38,683 nt of DNA from Mesostigma viride (taxonomy: Eukaryota > Streptophyta > Mesostigmatophyceae > Mesostigmatales > Mesostigmataceae): the NCBI GenBank assembly GCA_009746045.1, contig RPFO01001904.1, forward strand, positions 1 to 38,683, read 5' to 3'. Positions 10,028 to 21,185 of the stretch are shown piece by piece (the first letter of the stretch is position 1; each line of letters starts with the position of its first letter). Below the pieces are notes generated by a model, which searched no databases, was not told the origin of the DNA, and was given only the letters and a program-made list of their open reading frames with translations. A program made the position numbers and the translations under genes.

Positions 10028-11242
10028 CCCGCGGTGCCCCTGATTGCTGTCTGGCCCCTAATCATGTGGATGTGGCTGGCTGCCTGCCCTCCTGTTTGCC
10101 TCATCCCCAAACCCCATGCCGCAAGGCTCGTAGGTCAAGCCCCATGGCTCATGCCCCATGGCCCTTGCCTGCCAGCCTACCTGTGCTGCATACCCTTGCA
10201 GCCTCCCCTGCCTCGCCTGGCCTGGCCTGCCCTGCCATCTCTGCCCTCCCGCCCGCCCATGCGGTCCGATGCCATGGATGGAAAATGAGAAGAAAATAAT
10301 ATGGCCCCGCTGGCACCACAAATCACCTGGTTGGTCAACCAAGGGGATAGCCTGCACAATGAGACAGAAACACAGCAGACCCAGCAAAGCAAGATTCAGG
10401 TTGTAAGCCAGTGGAGATTACTTTTGACTTGCTTGATGAAGAAATATAACACACCTTCTACGGTCACACCTTCTATCAAGGAGACAACCAGTTCTATGAA
10501 CAAATGGTTGATTGATCACCTTATACACCACGTAAACATGTTACCAGACGCTCTCTTCAGCCCAGTGAAAATCCACGCGCGAAGCAAGGCAGATTATCTT
10601 ACGCAGTAAGCACCATGAATGTCAGCGAGTACAGCAGTAAATGACGCCCTAAACTCATGACCAGGCAAGCATCCACAGGGGCTTTCACCGCCCAGTATAT
10701 TCCAGAAAAAATCATCACAGATCCTCTGGCAACGGACGTTGACACGGGAAACCCGAAGGACCATGAAGATGGCGTCCTGCACGGCTAAGAAAATGAAACG
10801 CAGACCCTTGCTACGCTATGTCTTCGCTGCGACTAGGTGAATTCGGCCCAACGGAAACAACGCAACCGAGGAAACGCATCAGAAAGAGAGCAGGCACTAG
10901 CCCGGTCATCGAAACAAACGACTCACCATCGGCATCGCCAGCGTACGTCCCGTGGCAGCAAATCCAGCGTTCATTCCAAGATTGTGTGACGACAACAGAA
11001 ACTCGTCGGCCACACCCACGCCTTCCACGAACATCAAACTGATTTCACTAGGCACCCAATACGTCAAGCAAAGAAGCACGATAACATAATACCTAAATCT
11101 ACAACGACATTCCATTTCCAGGTCGCTAGCTATCGCAGCAGGCCATAGCGCCCCGAATCTCTCCCACGCACGAGACTGCCCACCGACGTCCAGCCAGATC
11201 AGAAACAATTCAAAGGTACGCATCGAAATGGAACATTGAACG

Positions 11243-11251
11243 CTATAAAAG
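11243..11251 (+). promoter_or_regulatory. TATA-box-like motif, present in most long units
   Basis: CTATAAAAG in the context GAACG...CAATG matches the eukaryotic TATA consensus. It recurs at 15342, 19364, 24749, 28777, 32803 and 36910 and is mutated to CTTTAAAAG in U1. A GTAAGTA sequence resembling a splice donor (near 11467) and an AATAAA (near 11553) lie downstream on the same strand in each copy. There is no evidence of transcription, so a promoter is only a possibility. Confidence 0.3.
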
Positions 11252-12168
11252 CAATGCCCACGCATTGTCCATCCCCAATTTTCCAGGCAGCGTTGACCGC
11301 CATCCCCAGCCAGCAGGACATTAAATTAAGTGCTGTCGCAGCATGTCGCCCCCTCACCCCCTCGCAGTCCTGGTTTTGCACGTTCGATTGCTTGGGCGCG
11401 TCCAGGCGGTCCAGCACCGCGTACTACCCACTTGAAAATCCTCCCAAGTCATTTTTTCCCAGCTTGGTAAGTACGGAATGTGGCAGAAATTCGTCCAGCA
11501 AGCATCATACTACTCTCCACTCCTCCAACTAAAAATTTGCGTATAATTTAAGAATAAATATCATTCAGATCACGTTCAGACTATTACTTCAGTCTGAATC
11601 GAAAAGTTATACGGAAACGCTCAGTAAAACGCTTTCTGAACGAAATGCGGACAGGAAAACGGCCTTAACGCCCAAAATGTTACGGTTTCAAAACAATTTC
11701 TGGACATGCCGTCGACTGGCCGCACTGAACGCTCCTAAAATTGAGGACGGCGGGCTCGATACTCCGTAGTTTTTGTACTTCTGCGTCCCACATCCTGTAA
11801 CCGCGGGCGGGTTGTTTGGTTCGCGACCGAGAGTTTGACGGCCGCAAAGAAGACGACATCGTGCCGGGTTCCGTATTTATATCTGGCCGCGGCCATTGGC
11901 TGGCCTCCCACCTGCCCGCAAAAGTGCTGAACCGGATCTGGACGTAACTGCCGTTTCAGCACCCGTTCAGAACTCCTGAGACTCGATCACCCTAGTTTGC
12001 CACTTTTCGGGCAACTGCTCCGATTGGGCGCCACCGCGGATCCCCGAATCGCCCTGACTATCGGCCGCCCTGCGCTCGCGGTTTTCGTACGGGCCACTTT
12101 TCGGGCCTCACGGTTTGCCCAATCTTTTCGTTGGGGTTAATCGTAGTTACTAGAGGGGGAGGGGACTA

Positions 12169-12191
12169 GTGGGGGGGCCAAGGCCCCCCAC
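12169..12191 (-). other. G/C hairpin next to CTAG (U4 left end)
   Basis: Same hairpin as at 740-762; CTAG at 12166-12169. Confidence 0.85.
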
Positions 12192-12755
12192 TTATTCGGA
12201 CGCACTACGCCACCAGGGGCCCTGAGGCCCCCGCCGAAAGCTTCGACCCGCCGGGTTGAGCCCGCCGACCGGCCCGGCCCCTACGCTGGGGGGCGAACGC
12301 TCGGCGGCCTTCCTTTGCGGGCTTCCCATCGCGCGCGCTCGCGCCGGCCCGCCGCACCGTCGATCCCACGCTCCGTCCCTCACGGGCACGTCCAACACGC
12401 GTCGTACTACTAGTACATCAACCCAGTCCGAATAGTACTGTACATCGTGAGACGTCGCCGTTCATTGCATGCAAGTATTTCCTTAATCAGTACTTCCTAA
12501 CAACTGGAACTCACAATGCAGCTAAGCCATGCAGGACACAACGCTTTTGGCAAGCGGCAGCCATAACGACCAAACACTTCCATGCAAACTCCCATGTTCA
12601 TCATTCATTATTATTCATTGAGTGGCAATCCTTTGTAAACACATGCACCAATTCGGTCATGCCCACTATGACTTCATGTAGACAATGTTTTGTACATGAC
12701 TCGAAAGTGCCCTTGTGCGCGACCGTGGGGCGTGGCAGGCTAGCCCTCTCCATTC

Positions 12756-14127
12756 GTGGGTGTGGTGGGGAGCTGCCATGCATGCGTGGGTTTAGGGGGT
12801 GGCTGGCATGCGTGCGTGGGTGTGGGGGTGGCTGCCGTGCGTGCGTGGGTGTGGGGGGTGGCTGGCATGCGTACGTGGGTGTGGGGGGTGGCTAGCATGC
12901 ACGTGCATGCGGGGGGTGGCTGGCATGCATGCGTGCATGTGGGGGGTGGCTGGCATGCATGCGTGGGTTTGTGGGGTGGCTGCCATGCGTGCGTGGGTGT
13001 GGGGGTGGCTGGCATGCGTATGTGGGTGTGGGGGGTGGCTAGCATGCACGTGCATGTGGGGGGTGGCTGTCATGCATGCGTGCATGTGGGGGGTGGCTGG
13101 GATGCATGCGTGGGTTTGTGGGGGGCGTGGCATGCGTGCGTGGGTGTGGGGGTGGCTGGCATGCGTGCATGGGTTTGTGGGGTGGCTGGCATGCATGCAT
13201 GGGTGTGGGCGGGAGCTGCCATGCACGCATGTGGGGCGGGGCAGGCTGGCATGCATGCGTGGGTGTGTGGGGGGGACGGCATGAGTACGTTGGTGACGGG
13301 GGTGGCTGGCATGCATAAGTGGGTTTGTGGGGTGGCTGGCATGCATGCGTGCATGTGGGGGGGGCTGGCACGCGTGTGTGGGTTTGGGGGGGGCTGGCAT
13401 GCATGCGTGTGTGTGTGGGGGGGCTGACATAAGTGCGTGGGTGTGGGGGTGGCTGGCATGCGTGCCTGGGTTTGGGGGTGGGCTGCCATGCGTGCGTGGG
13501 TTTAGGGGGTGGCTGGCATGCGTGCCTGGGTTCGTAGGGTGGGCTGCCATGCGTGCGTGGGTGTGGGGGGTGGCTGGCATGCGTACGTGGGTGTGGGGGG
13601 TGGCTGGCATCCATGCGTGCATGTGGGGGGTGGCTGGCATGCATGCGTGGGCTCGTGGGGTGGCTGGCATGCGTGCGTGGGTGTGGGGGGGGCTGGCATG
13701 CATGCATGCATGTGGGGGTGGCTGGCATCCATGCGTGGGTTTGCGGGGTGGCTGGCATGCATGCGTGCATGAGGGGGGGGCTGGCATGCGTGCGTGGGTG
13801 TGGGGGGGGCGTACGTGGGTATGGGGGGTGGCTGGCATGCGTGCGTGGGTGTGGGGGGGAGTGGCATGCATGCGTGGGTGTGGTGGGGGGCTGCCATGCA
13901 TGCGTGGGTTTAGGGGGGGGCTGCCATGCGTGCCTGGGTTCGAGGGGTGGCTGCCATGCGTGCGTGGGTGTGGGGGTGGCTGGCATGCGTACGTGGGTGT
14001 GGGGGGTGGCTGGCATGCATAAGTGGGTTTGTGTAAGGGGGGGGGGGTGGCTGGCATGCGTGCGTGGGCATGGGGGTGGCTGGCATGCGTGCGTGGGTTG
14101 GTGGGGTGCCTGGCATGCATAAGTGGG
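12756..14127 (+). repeat. Minisatellite M4
   Basis: About 46 copies of the ~30-bp G-rich repeat. The order of variant repeats follows that of M1 and M5-M9, which shows the arrays were copied as blocks. It has an 11-G run near 14037. Confidence 0.96.
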
Positions 14128-16257
14128 CCCGCGGTGCCCCTGATTGCTGTCTGGCCCCTAATCATGTGGATGTGGCTGGCTGCCTGCCCTCCTGTTTGCC
14201 CCATCCCCAAACCCCATGCCGCAAGGCTCGTAGCTCAAGCCCCATGGCTCATGCCCCATGGCCCTTGCCTGCCAGCCTACCTGTGCTGCATACCCTTGCA
14301 GCCTTTCCTGCCTCGCCTGGCCTGGCCTGCCCTGCCCTCTCTGCCCTCCCGCCCGCCCATGCGGTCCGTTGCCATGGATGGAAAATGAGAAGAAAATAAT
14401 ATGGCCCCGCTGGCACCACAAATCACCTGGTTGGTCAACCAAGGGGATAGCCTGCACAATGAGACAGAAACACAGCAGACCCAGCAAAGCAAGATTCAGG
14501 TTGTAAGCCAGTGGAGATTACTTTTGACTTGCTTGATGAAGAAATATAACACACCTTCTACGGTCACACCTTCTATCAAGGAGACAACAGTTCTATGAAC
14601 AAATGGTTGATTGATCACCTTATACACCACGTAAACATGTTACCAGACGCTCTCTTCAGCCCAGTGAAAATCCACGCGCGAAGCAAGGCAGATTATCTTA
14701 CGCAGTAAGCACCATGAATGTCAGCGAGTACAGCAGTAAATGACGCCCTAAACTCATGACCAGGCAAGCATCCACAGGGGCTTTCACCGCCCAGTATATT
14801 CCAGAAAAAATCATCACAGATCCTCTGGCAACGGACGTTGACACGGGAAACCCGAAGGACCATGAAGATGGCGTCCTGCACGGCTAAGAAAATGAAACGC
14901 AGACCCTTGCTACGCTATGTCTTCGCTGCGACTAGGTGAATTCGGCCCAACGGAAACAACGCAACCGAGGAAACGCATCAGAAAGAGAGCAGGCACTAGC
15001 CCGGTCATCGAAACAAACGACTCACCATCGGCATCGCCAGCGTACGTCCCGTGGCAACAAATCCAGCGTTCATTCCAAGATTGTGTGACGACAACAGAAA
15101 CTCGTCGGCCACACCCACGCCTTCCACGAACATCAAACTGATTTCACTAGGCACCCAATACGTCAAGCAAAGAAGCACGATAACATAATACCTAAATCTA
15201 CAACGACATTCCATTTCCAGGTCGCTAGCTATCGCAGCAGGCCATAGCGCCCCGAATCTCTCCCACGCACGAGACTGCCCACCGACGTCCAGCCAGATCA
15301 GAAACAATTCAAAGGTACGCATCGAAATGGAACATTGAACGCTATAAAAGCAATGCCCACGCATTGTCCATCCCCAATTTTCCAGGCAGCGTTGACCGCC
15401 ATCCCCAGCCAGCAGGACATTAAATTAAGTGCTGTCGCAGCATGTCGCCCCCTCACCCCCTCGCAGTCCTGGTTTTGCACGTTCGATTGCTTGGGCGCGT
15501 CCAGGCGGTCCAGCACCGCGTACTACCCACTTGAAAATCCTCCCAAGTCATTTTTTCCCAGCTTGGTAAGTACGGAATGTGGCAGAAATTCGTCCAGCAA
15601 GCATCATACTACTCTCCACTCCTCCAACTAAAAATTTGCGTATAATTTAAGAATAAATATCATTCAGATCACGTTCAGACTATTACTTCAGTCTGAATCG
15701 AAAAGTTATACGGAAACGCTCAGTAAAACGCTTTCTGAACGAAATGCGGACAGGAAAACGGCCTTAACGCCCAAAATGTTACGGTTTCAAAACAATTTCT
15801 GGACATGCCGTCGACTGGCCGCACTGAACGCTCCTAAAATTGAGGACGGCGGGCTCGATACTCCGTAGTTTTTGTACTTCTGCGTCCCACATCCTGTAAC
15901 CGCGGGCGGGTTGTTTGGTTCGCGACCGAGAGTTTGACGGCCGCAAAGAAGCCGACATCGTGCCGGGTTCCGTATTTTTATCTGGCCGCGGCCATTGGCT
16001 GGCCTCCCACCTGCCCGCAAAAGTGCTGAACCGGATCTGGACATAACTGCCGTTTCAGACCCGTTCAGAACTCCTGAGACTCGATCTGCCTAGTTTGCCA
16101 CTTTTCGGGCAACTGCTCCGATTGGGCGGCACCGCGGATCCCCGGATCGCCCTGACTATCGGCCGCCCTGCGCTCGCGGTTTTCGTACGGGCCACTTTTC
16201 GGGCCTCACGGTTCGCCAAACTTTTGCGTTGGGGTTAATCGTAGTCACTAGAGGGGA
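14128..16257. other. Tail and core of U4, no supported gene
   Basis: C-rich start, then a broken copy of the recurring open frame (14401-14598, ended early by a 1-bp deletion), the TATA-like motif at 15342-15350, the right direct-repeat copy at 15591, and the core with CTGAAC/GTTCAG hexamers. Minus-strand frames of 72-119 codons overlap here but are not conserved in length across units. Confidence 0.65.
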
Positions 16258-16260
16258 CTA

Positions 16261-16283
16261 GTGGGGGGGCCAAGGCCCCCCAC
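16261..16283 (-). other. G/C hairpin next to CTAG (U5 left end)
   Basis: Same hairpin as at 740-762; CTAG at 16258-16261. To its right the sequence matches the U7-U9 type, and to its left it does not. Confidence 0.85.
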
Positions 16284-16866
16284 TTATTCGGACGCACTAC
16301 GCCACCAGGGGCCCTGAGGCCTCCGCCGAAAGCTTCGACCCGCCGGGTTGAGCCCGCCGACCGGCCCGGTCACTACGCCGGGGGGCGAACGCTCGGCGGC
16401 CTTCCTTTGGGGGCTTCCCATCGTGCGCGCTCGCGCCGGCCCGCCGCTCCGTCGATCCCACGCTCCGTCCCTCACGGGCACGTCCAGCACGCGTCCTACT
16501 ACTACTAGTACATCAACCCAGTCCGAACAGTACCGTATATTGTGAGACGTCGCCGTTCATTGCATGCAAGTATTTCCTTACTCATTACTTCCTAACAACT
16601 ATGCTATGCAATAACAACTATGAAGCTATGCCATGCAGGACACAATGTGGGTACCGCTTTTTGCAAGCGGCAGCCATAACGACCAAACACTTCCATGCAA
16701 ACTCCCATGTTCATCATTCATTAATATTCATTGAGTGGCAATCCTTTGTAAACACAGGCACCATCGGTAATGCCCACTATGACTTCATGTAGACAAAGTT
16801 TTGTACATGACTCGACAGTGCCCTTGTGCGCGACCGTGGGGTGCGGCAGGCCAGCCCTGTCCATTC

Positions 16867-18167
16867 GTGGGTGTGGTGGGGAGCTGCCATGCATGCGTGG
16901 CTTGAGGGGGGGGCTGGCATGCGTGCGTGGCTGTGGGGGGTGGCTGCCATGCGTGCGTGGGTGTGGGGGGTGGCTGGCATGCGTATGTGGGTGTGGGGGG
17001 TGGCTGGCATGCACGTGCATGTGGGGGGTGGCTGTCATGCATGCGTGCATGTGGGGGGTGGCTGGCATGCATGCGTGGGTTTGTGGGGGGGTGGCATGCG
17101 TGCGTGGGTCTGGGGGTGGCTGGCATGCGTGCATGGGTTTGTGGGGTGGCTAGCATGCATGCGTGGGTGTGGGGGGAGCTGCCATGGACGCATGTGGGGC
17201 GGGGCAGGCTGGCATGCATGCGTGGGTGTGGGGGGGGACGGCATGCGTACGTTGGTGACGGGGGTGGCTGGCATGCATAAGTGGGTTTGTGGGGTGGCTG
17301 GCATGCATGCGTGCATGTGGGGGGGGGCTGGCACGCGTGTGTGGGTTTGGGGGGGGCTGGCATGCATGCGTGTGTGTGGGGGGGGCTGACATAAGTGCGT
17401 GGGTATGGGGGTGGCTGGCATGCGTGCCTGGGTTTGGGGGTGGGCTGCCATGCGTGCGTGGGTTTAGGGGGGGGCTGGCATGCGTGCCTGGGTTCGTGGG
17501 GTGGGCTGCCATGCGTGCGTGGGTGTGGGGGGTGGCTGGCATGCGTACGTGGGTGTGGGGGGTGGCTGGCATGCATGTGCATGTGGCGGGTGGCTGGCAT
17601 CCATGCGTGCATGTGGGGGGTGGCTGGCATGCATGCGTGGGCTCGTGGGGTGGCTGGCATGCGTGCGTGGGTGTGGGGGTGGCTGGAATGCAAGCATGCA
17701 TGTGGGGGGGGGCTTGTTTGCATGTGGGGTGGCTGGCAAGCATGCATGCATGTGGGGGGGGCTGGCATCCATGCGTGGGTTTGTGGGGTGGCTGGCATGC
17801 ATGCGTGCATGAGGGGGGGGGCTGGCATGCGTGCGTGGGTGTGGGGGGGGGCGTACGTGGGTATGGGGGGTGGCTGGCATGCGTGCGTGGGTGTGGGGGG
17901 GAGTGGCATGCATGCGTGGGTGTGGTGGTGGGCTGCCATGCATGCGTGGCTTGAGGGGGGGGCTGGCATGCGTGCCTGGGTTCGTGGGGTGGCTGCCATG
18001 CGTGCGTGGGTGTGGGGGGTGGCTGGCATGCGTACGTGGGTGTGGGGGTGGCTGGCATGCATAAGTGGGTTTGTGTGTGGGGGGGGGTGGCTGGCATGCG
18101 TGCGTGGGCATGGGGGTGGCTGGCATGCGTGCGTGGGTTGGTGGGGTGCCTGGCATGCATAAGTGGG
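16867..18167 (+). repeat. Minisatellite M5
   Basis: About 43 copies of the ~30-bp G-rich repeat. It contains an unusual run near 17690-17760 in which the GGCTGGCATGC word changes to GGAATGCAAGCATGC and GGCTTGTTTGCATG. The same run marks M6-M9 and is absent from M1-M4. Confidence 0.96.
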
Positions 18168-18441
18168 CCCGCGGTGCCCCTGATTGCTGTCTGGCCCCTA
18201 ATCATGTGGATGTGGCTGGCTGCCTGCCCTCCTGTTTTCCCCATCCCCAAACCCCATGCCGCAAGGCTCGTAGCTCAAGCGCCATGTCTCATGCCCCATG
18301 GCCCTTGCCTGCCAGCCTACCTGTGCTGCATACCCTTGCAGCCTTTCCTGCCTCGCCTGGCCTGCCCTGCCCTGCCCTCTCTGCCCTCCCGCCCGCCCAT
18401 GCGGTCCGTTGCCACGGATGGAAAATGAGAAGAAAACCAAT

Positions 18442-18729
18442 ATGGCCCCGCTGGCACCACAAATCACCTGGTTGGTCAACCAAGGGGATAGCCTGCACAA
18501 TGAGACAGGAACACAGCAGACCCAGCAAAGCAAGATTCAGGTTGTAAGCCAGTGGAGATTACTTTTGACTTGCTTGATGAAGAAATATAAAACACCTTCT
18601 ACGGTCACACCTTCTATGAACAAATGGTTGATTGATCACCTTATACACCACGTAAACATGTTACCAGACGCGCTCTTCAGCCCAGTGAAAATCCACGCGC
18701 GAAGCAAGGCGGATTATCTTACGCAGTAA
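18442..18729 (+). other. Recurring open frame in the tail, probably not a gene
   Basis: A plus-strand frame beginning MAPLAPQITWLVNQGDSL and ending ARSKADYLTQ recurs in every long unit: ends at 3680, 6230, 10609, 24114, 28142, 32168 and 36273, and frameshifted at 14598. U3 and U10 carry seven extra codons from a 21-bp segment, so that indel keeps the frame. Against coding: between the U1 and U5 copies I count six altered codons, one of them converting Lys to a stop, and only two synonymous changes, close to neutral expectation. U4 is frameshifted. I recognise no domain. It could be an old exon fragment captured by the repeat. Confidence 0.3.
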
Positions 18730-20296
18730 GCACCATGAATATCAGCGAGTACAGCAGTAAATGACGCCCTAAACTCATGACCAGGCAAGCATCCACAGGG
18801 GCTTTCACCGCCCAGTATATTCCAGAAAAAAATCATCACAGATCCTCTGGCAACGGACGTTGACACGGGAAACCCGAAGGACCATGAAGATGGCGTCCTG
18901 CACGGCTAAGAAAATGAAACGCAGACCCTTGCTACGCTATGTCTTCGCTGCGACTACGTGAATTCGGCCAAATGGAAACAACGCAACCGAGGAAACGCAT
19001 CAGAAAGAGGGCAGGCACTAGCCCGGCCATCGAAACAAACGACTCACCATCGGCATCGCCAGCGTACGTCCCGTGGCAACAAATCCAGCGTTCATTCCAA
19101 TATTGTGTGACGACAACAGAAACTCGTCGGCCACACCCACGCCTTCCACGAACAGCAAACTGATTTCACTAGGCACCCAATACGTCAAGCAAAGAAGCAC
19201 GATAACATAATACCTAAATCTACAACGACATTCCATTTCCAGGTCGCTAGCTATCGCAGCAGGCCATAGCGCCCCGAACCTCTCCCACGCACGTGACTGC
19301 CCACCGACGGCCAGCCAGATCAGAAACAATTCAAAGGTACGCATCGAAATGGAACATTGAACGCTATAAAAGCAATGCCCACGCATTGTCCATCCCCAAT
19401 TTTCCAGGCAGCGTTGGACGCCATCCCCAGCCAGCAGGAAATTAAGTGCTGTCGCAGCATGTCGCCCCCTCGCCCCCTCGCAGTCCTGGTTTATGCACGT
19501 TCGATTGCTTGGGCGCGTCCAGGCGGTCCAGCACCGCGTACTACCCACTTGAAAATCCTCCCAAGTCCTTTGTTTCCAGCTTGGTAAGTACGGAATGTGG
19601 CAGAAATTCGTCCAGCAAGCATCATACTACTCTCCACTCCTCCAACTAAACATTTGCGTATAATTTTAGAATAAATATCAGTCACATCATGTTCAGACTA
19701 TACCTTCGGTCTGAATCGAAAAGTGATGCGGAACAACTCAGTGAAACGGTTTCTGAACGAAATGCGGACAGGAAAACGGCCATAACGGCCAACGTCTTAC
19801 GGTTTCAAAACATTTTCTGGACGTTCCGTCGACTTGTCTCACTGAACGCTACGAAACTCGAGGACGGCGGGTTCTATACTCCGAGTTGTTGTACTTCCGC
19901 GTCACAGAAGCGTTAACCTACGCCGGCTTGTTTGGTTAGAGATGCTTCGTGCGAAGAGTTTGACGGCCTCGCAACAAGCCGACATCGTGCCGGGTTCCGT
20001 ATTTTTATCTGGCCGCGGCCATTGGCTGGCCTCCCACCTGCCCGCAAAAGTGCTGAACCGGATCTGGACGTAACGGCCGTTTCAGGCCCGTTCAGGAAAG
20101 GTGGACACTCGATCTCCCCAGTTTGCCACTTTTCGGGCAACTGCTCCGATTGGGCGCCACCGCGGATCCCCGGATCGCCCTGACTATCGGCCGCCCTGCG
20201 CTCGCGGTTTTCGTACGGGCCACTTTTCGGGCCTCACGGTTCGCCAAACTTTTGCGTTGGGGTTAATCGTAGTCACTAGAAGGGGACAAGAAAAAA

Positions 20297-20332
20297 GTGG
20301 GGGAGGGGGGGCTATCGCCCCCCCTCCCCGAC
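20297..20332 (-). other. Strong 16-bp GC hairpin of U6, followed by a T-run on the minus strand
   Basis: GTGGGGGAGGGGGGGC pairs with 20317-20332 at 15 of 16 positions around a TATC loop. On the minus strand it is followed by TTTTTT and then CTTG and TC. A hairpin a few bases before the terminus is the canonical Helitron 3' layout. It also resembles an intrinsic terminator, but that mechanism is bacterial and is not expected here. Confidence 0.9.
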
Positions 20333-20944
20333 TTGAGAGGACGTGACTCGCCGCTAGCGGCCCAGAGGCCGATAGTCGACCTTCTGGGCGCCAACCGCAC
20401 CGGCCCGCGCGACGCGCCAAGACCCTTCCACGGAGGACGCGCGGGCGGACGATTCCGACCGGGACGAACCGTCTCCGTGCGCCACGCGCAACGGACCCTT
20501 TTCTAAAAACATTTGTCAGCTCGGACTGAACCACAATGAATTTCAGCATACCATTCGATACAACAATGATATTTCGGCGTCGGATACTTGGAAATTTCGT
20601 TACGTTCGTATCGCTAGTGAAATTCTGACAAATTTCATCCTGAACTATTTCGCCCCACCCTGACTGAACGCCAGTTCGGCTCTGAACCTTCCAACCGTCC
20701 TGCAAATTTGATCCATCCGTTCAGAAAATCGCATTCCATTGACGTTGTGGCCCTAACCTCGAGCGCGTTATTCGAAACGGCGTGCACCGGTTGGTCCCCT
20801 TGTCCAAAGTGATGCAACGGGAAACTGGGAAAAGTTTAGGAGAGATCCATTCGCCAGTAGCTTGTTTGACGTTTAAAAGAGTCAACGCGCCGTAATTCCT
20901 GAGGCCGCGCGGATTGGCGAGACGCCCCACCTGCCCGCAAAAGT

Positions 20945-20958
20945 CTGAACATGTTCAG
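20945..20958. repeat. Perfect 14-bp palindrome of the CTGAAC motif
   Basis: CTGAACATGTTCAG is a perfect dyad made of the two orientations of the hexamer that is enriched across the array cores. It could be a binding site for a dimeric protein (inference). Confidence 0.6.
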
Positions 20959-21162
20959 CGTTTCAGCACCCGTTCAGGAGATGTGAGACTCGATCTCCAA
21001 GGTTTGGGGATTTTCTTTGTACTACGGCGATTGGCCATCTCGCTACGGTCGTGGACGTCGTCCGCTCCCGCGCTAGGGGGCGCGGGGGACGGCCCCACCT
21101 TCGGCCTACGGCCTCGGCCAAAGTTTTCGGGCTTCATAAATCGTAGTTACATTAGGGGACTA

Positions 21163-21185
21163 GTGGGGGGGCCAAGGCCCCCCAC
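21163..21185 (-). other. G/C hairpin next to CTAG (U7 left end)
   Basis: Same hairpin as at 740-762; CTAG at 21160-21163, directly after U6. Confidence 0.85.

Larger units (their letters stand above)
8913..12165 (-). repeat. U3: long array unit with shortest minisatellite
   Basis: Modules: hairpin (8916-8938), GC-rich (8939-9135), leader (9136-9509), minisatellite M3 (9510-10027), tail (10028-11491), core (11492-12165). The total is 3,253 bp; the shortfall against its neighbours is almost entirely in the minisatellite. The left junction on the minus strand reads CTAG followed directly by TCTAGTGACTACG, the shortest of the 5' variants. It carries the 21-bp tail segment that is deleted in U1 and in the U5-U9 group. 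No supported gene. Confidence 0.9.
12166..16257 (-). repeat. U4: long array unit
   Basis: Modules: hairpin (12169-12191), GC-rich, leader (12389-12755), minisatellite M4 (12756-14127), tail (14128-15590), core (15591-16257). Its left junction has an extra GGGGA beside CTAG. The leader has lost part of the small CCGCTT/AAGCGG inverted repeat (near 12540). The tail keeps the 21-bp segment but with one base missing (near 14587), which breaks the open frame seen in U3 and U10. No supported gene. Confidence 0.9.
16258..20286 (-). repeat. U5: long array unit, first of the recently amplified type
   Basis: Modules: hairpin (16261-16283), GC-rich, leader (16481-16866), minisatellite M5 (16867-18167), tail (18168-19608), core (19609-20286); 4,029 bp. 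It is nearly identical to U7 (apart from an insertion), U8 and U9. Frames of 74, 176, 76, 67, 64, 75 and 83 codons recur with identical translations in all four units, which reflects near-identical DNA rather than coding constraint. No supported gene. Confidence 0.92.
20287..21159 (-). repeat. U6: short, divergent array unit
   Basis: 873 bp lying between U5 and U7. It has the architecture of U2 but little sequence identity: a terminal CAAG (20287-20290), AAAAAA, a strong hairpin (20297-20332), about 185 bp of GC-rich DNA, an AT-richer part with eight CTGAAC/GTTCAG hexamers, the shared CCCACCTGCCCGCAAAAG word near 20927, and the terminal ATCGTAGTTACATTAGGGGA. On the minus strand it begins TCCCCTAATGTAACTACG. 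It is absent at the matching places in U8-U10. A 173-codon minus-strand frame spans its left end but runs across the unit junction and has no recognised domain. Confidence 0.88.

Noticed and set aside
19018-19548. 176-codon minus-strand frame repeated identically in four units (also 24403, 28431 and 32457)
   Set aside because: Identity only reflects near-identical DNA. In the older units the frame is broken or of a different length (119 and 72 codons in U3 and U4), and no domain is recognisable.
20290-20332. Rho-independent terminator (GC hairpin plus T-run on the minus strand)
   Set aside because: The context is eukaryotic and no transcription unit points into it. A transposon-end hairpin explains it better.
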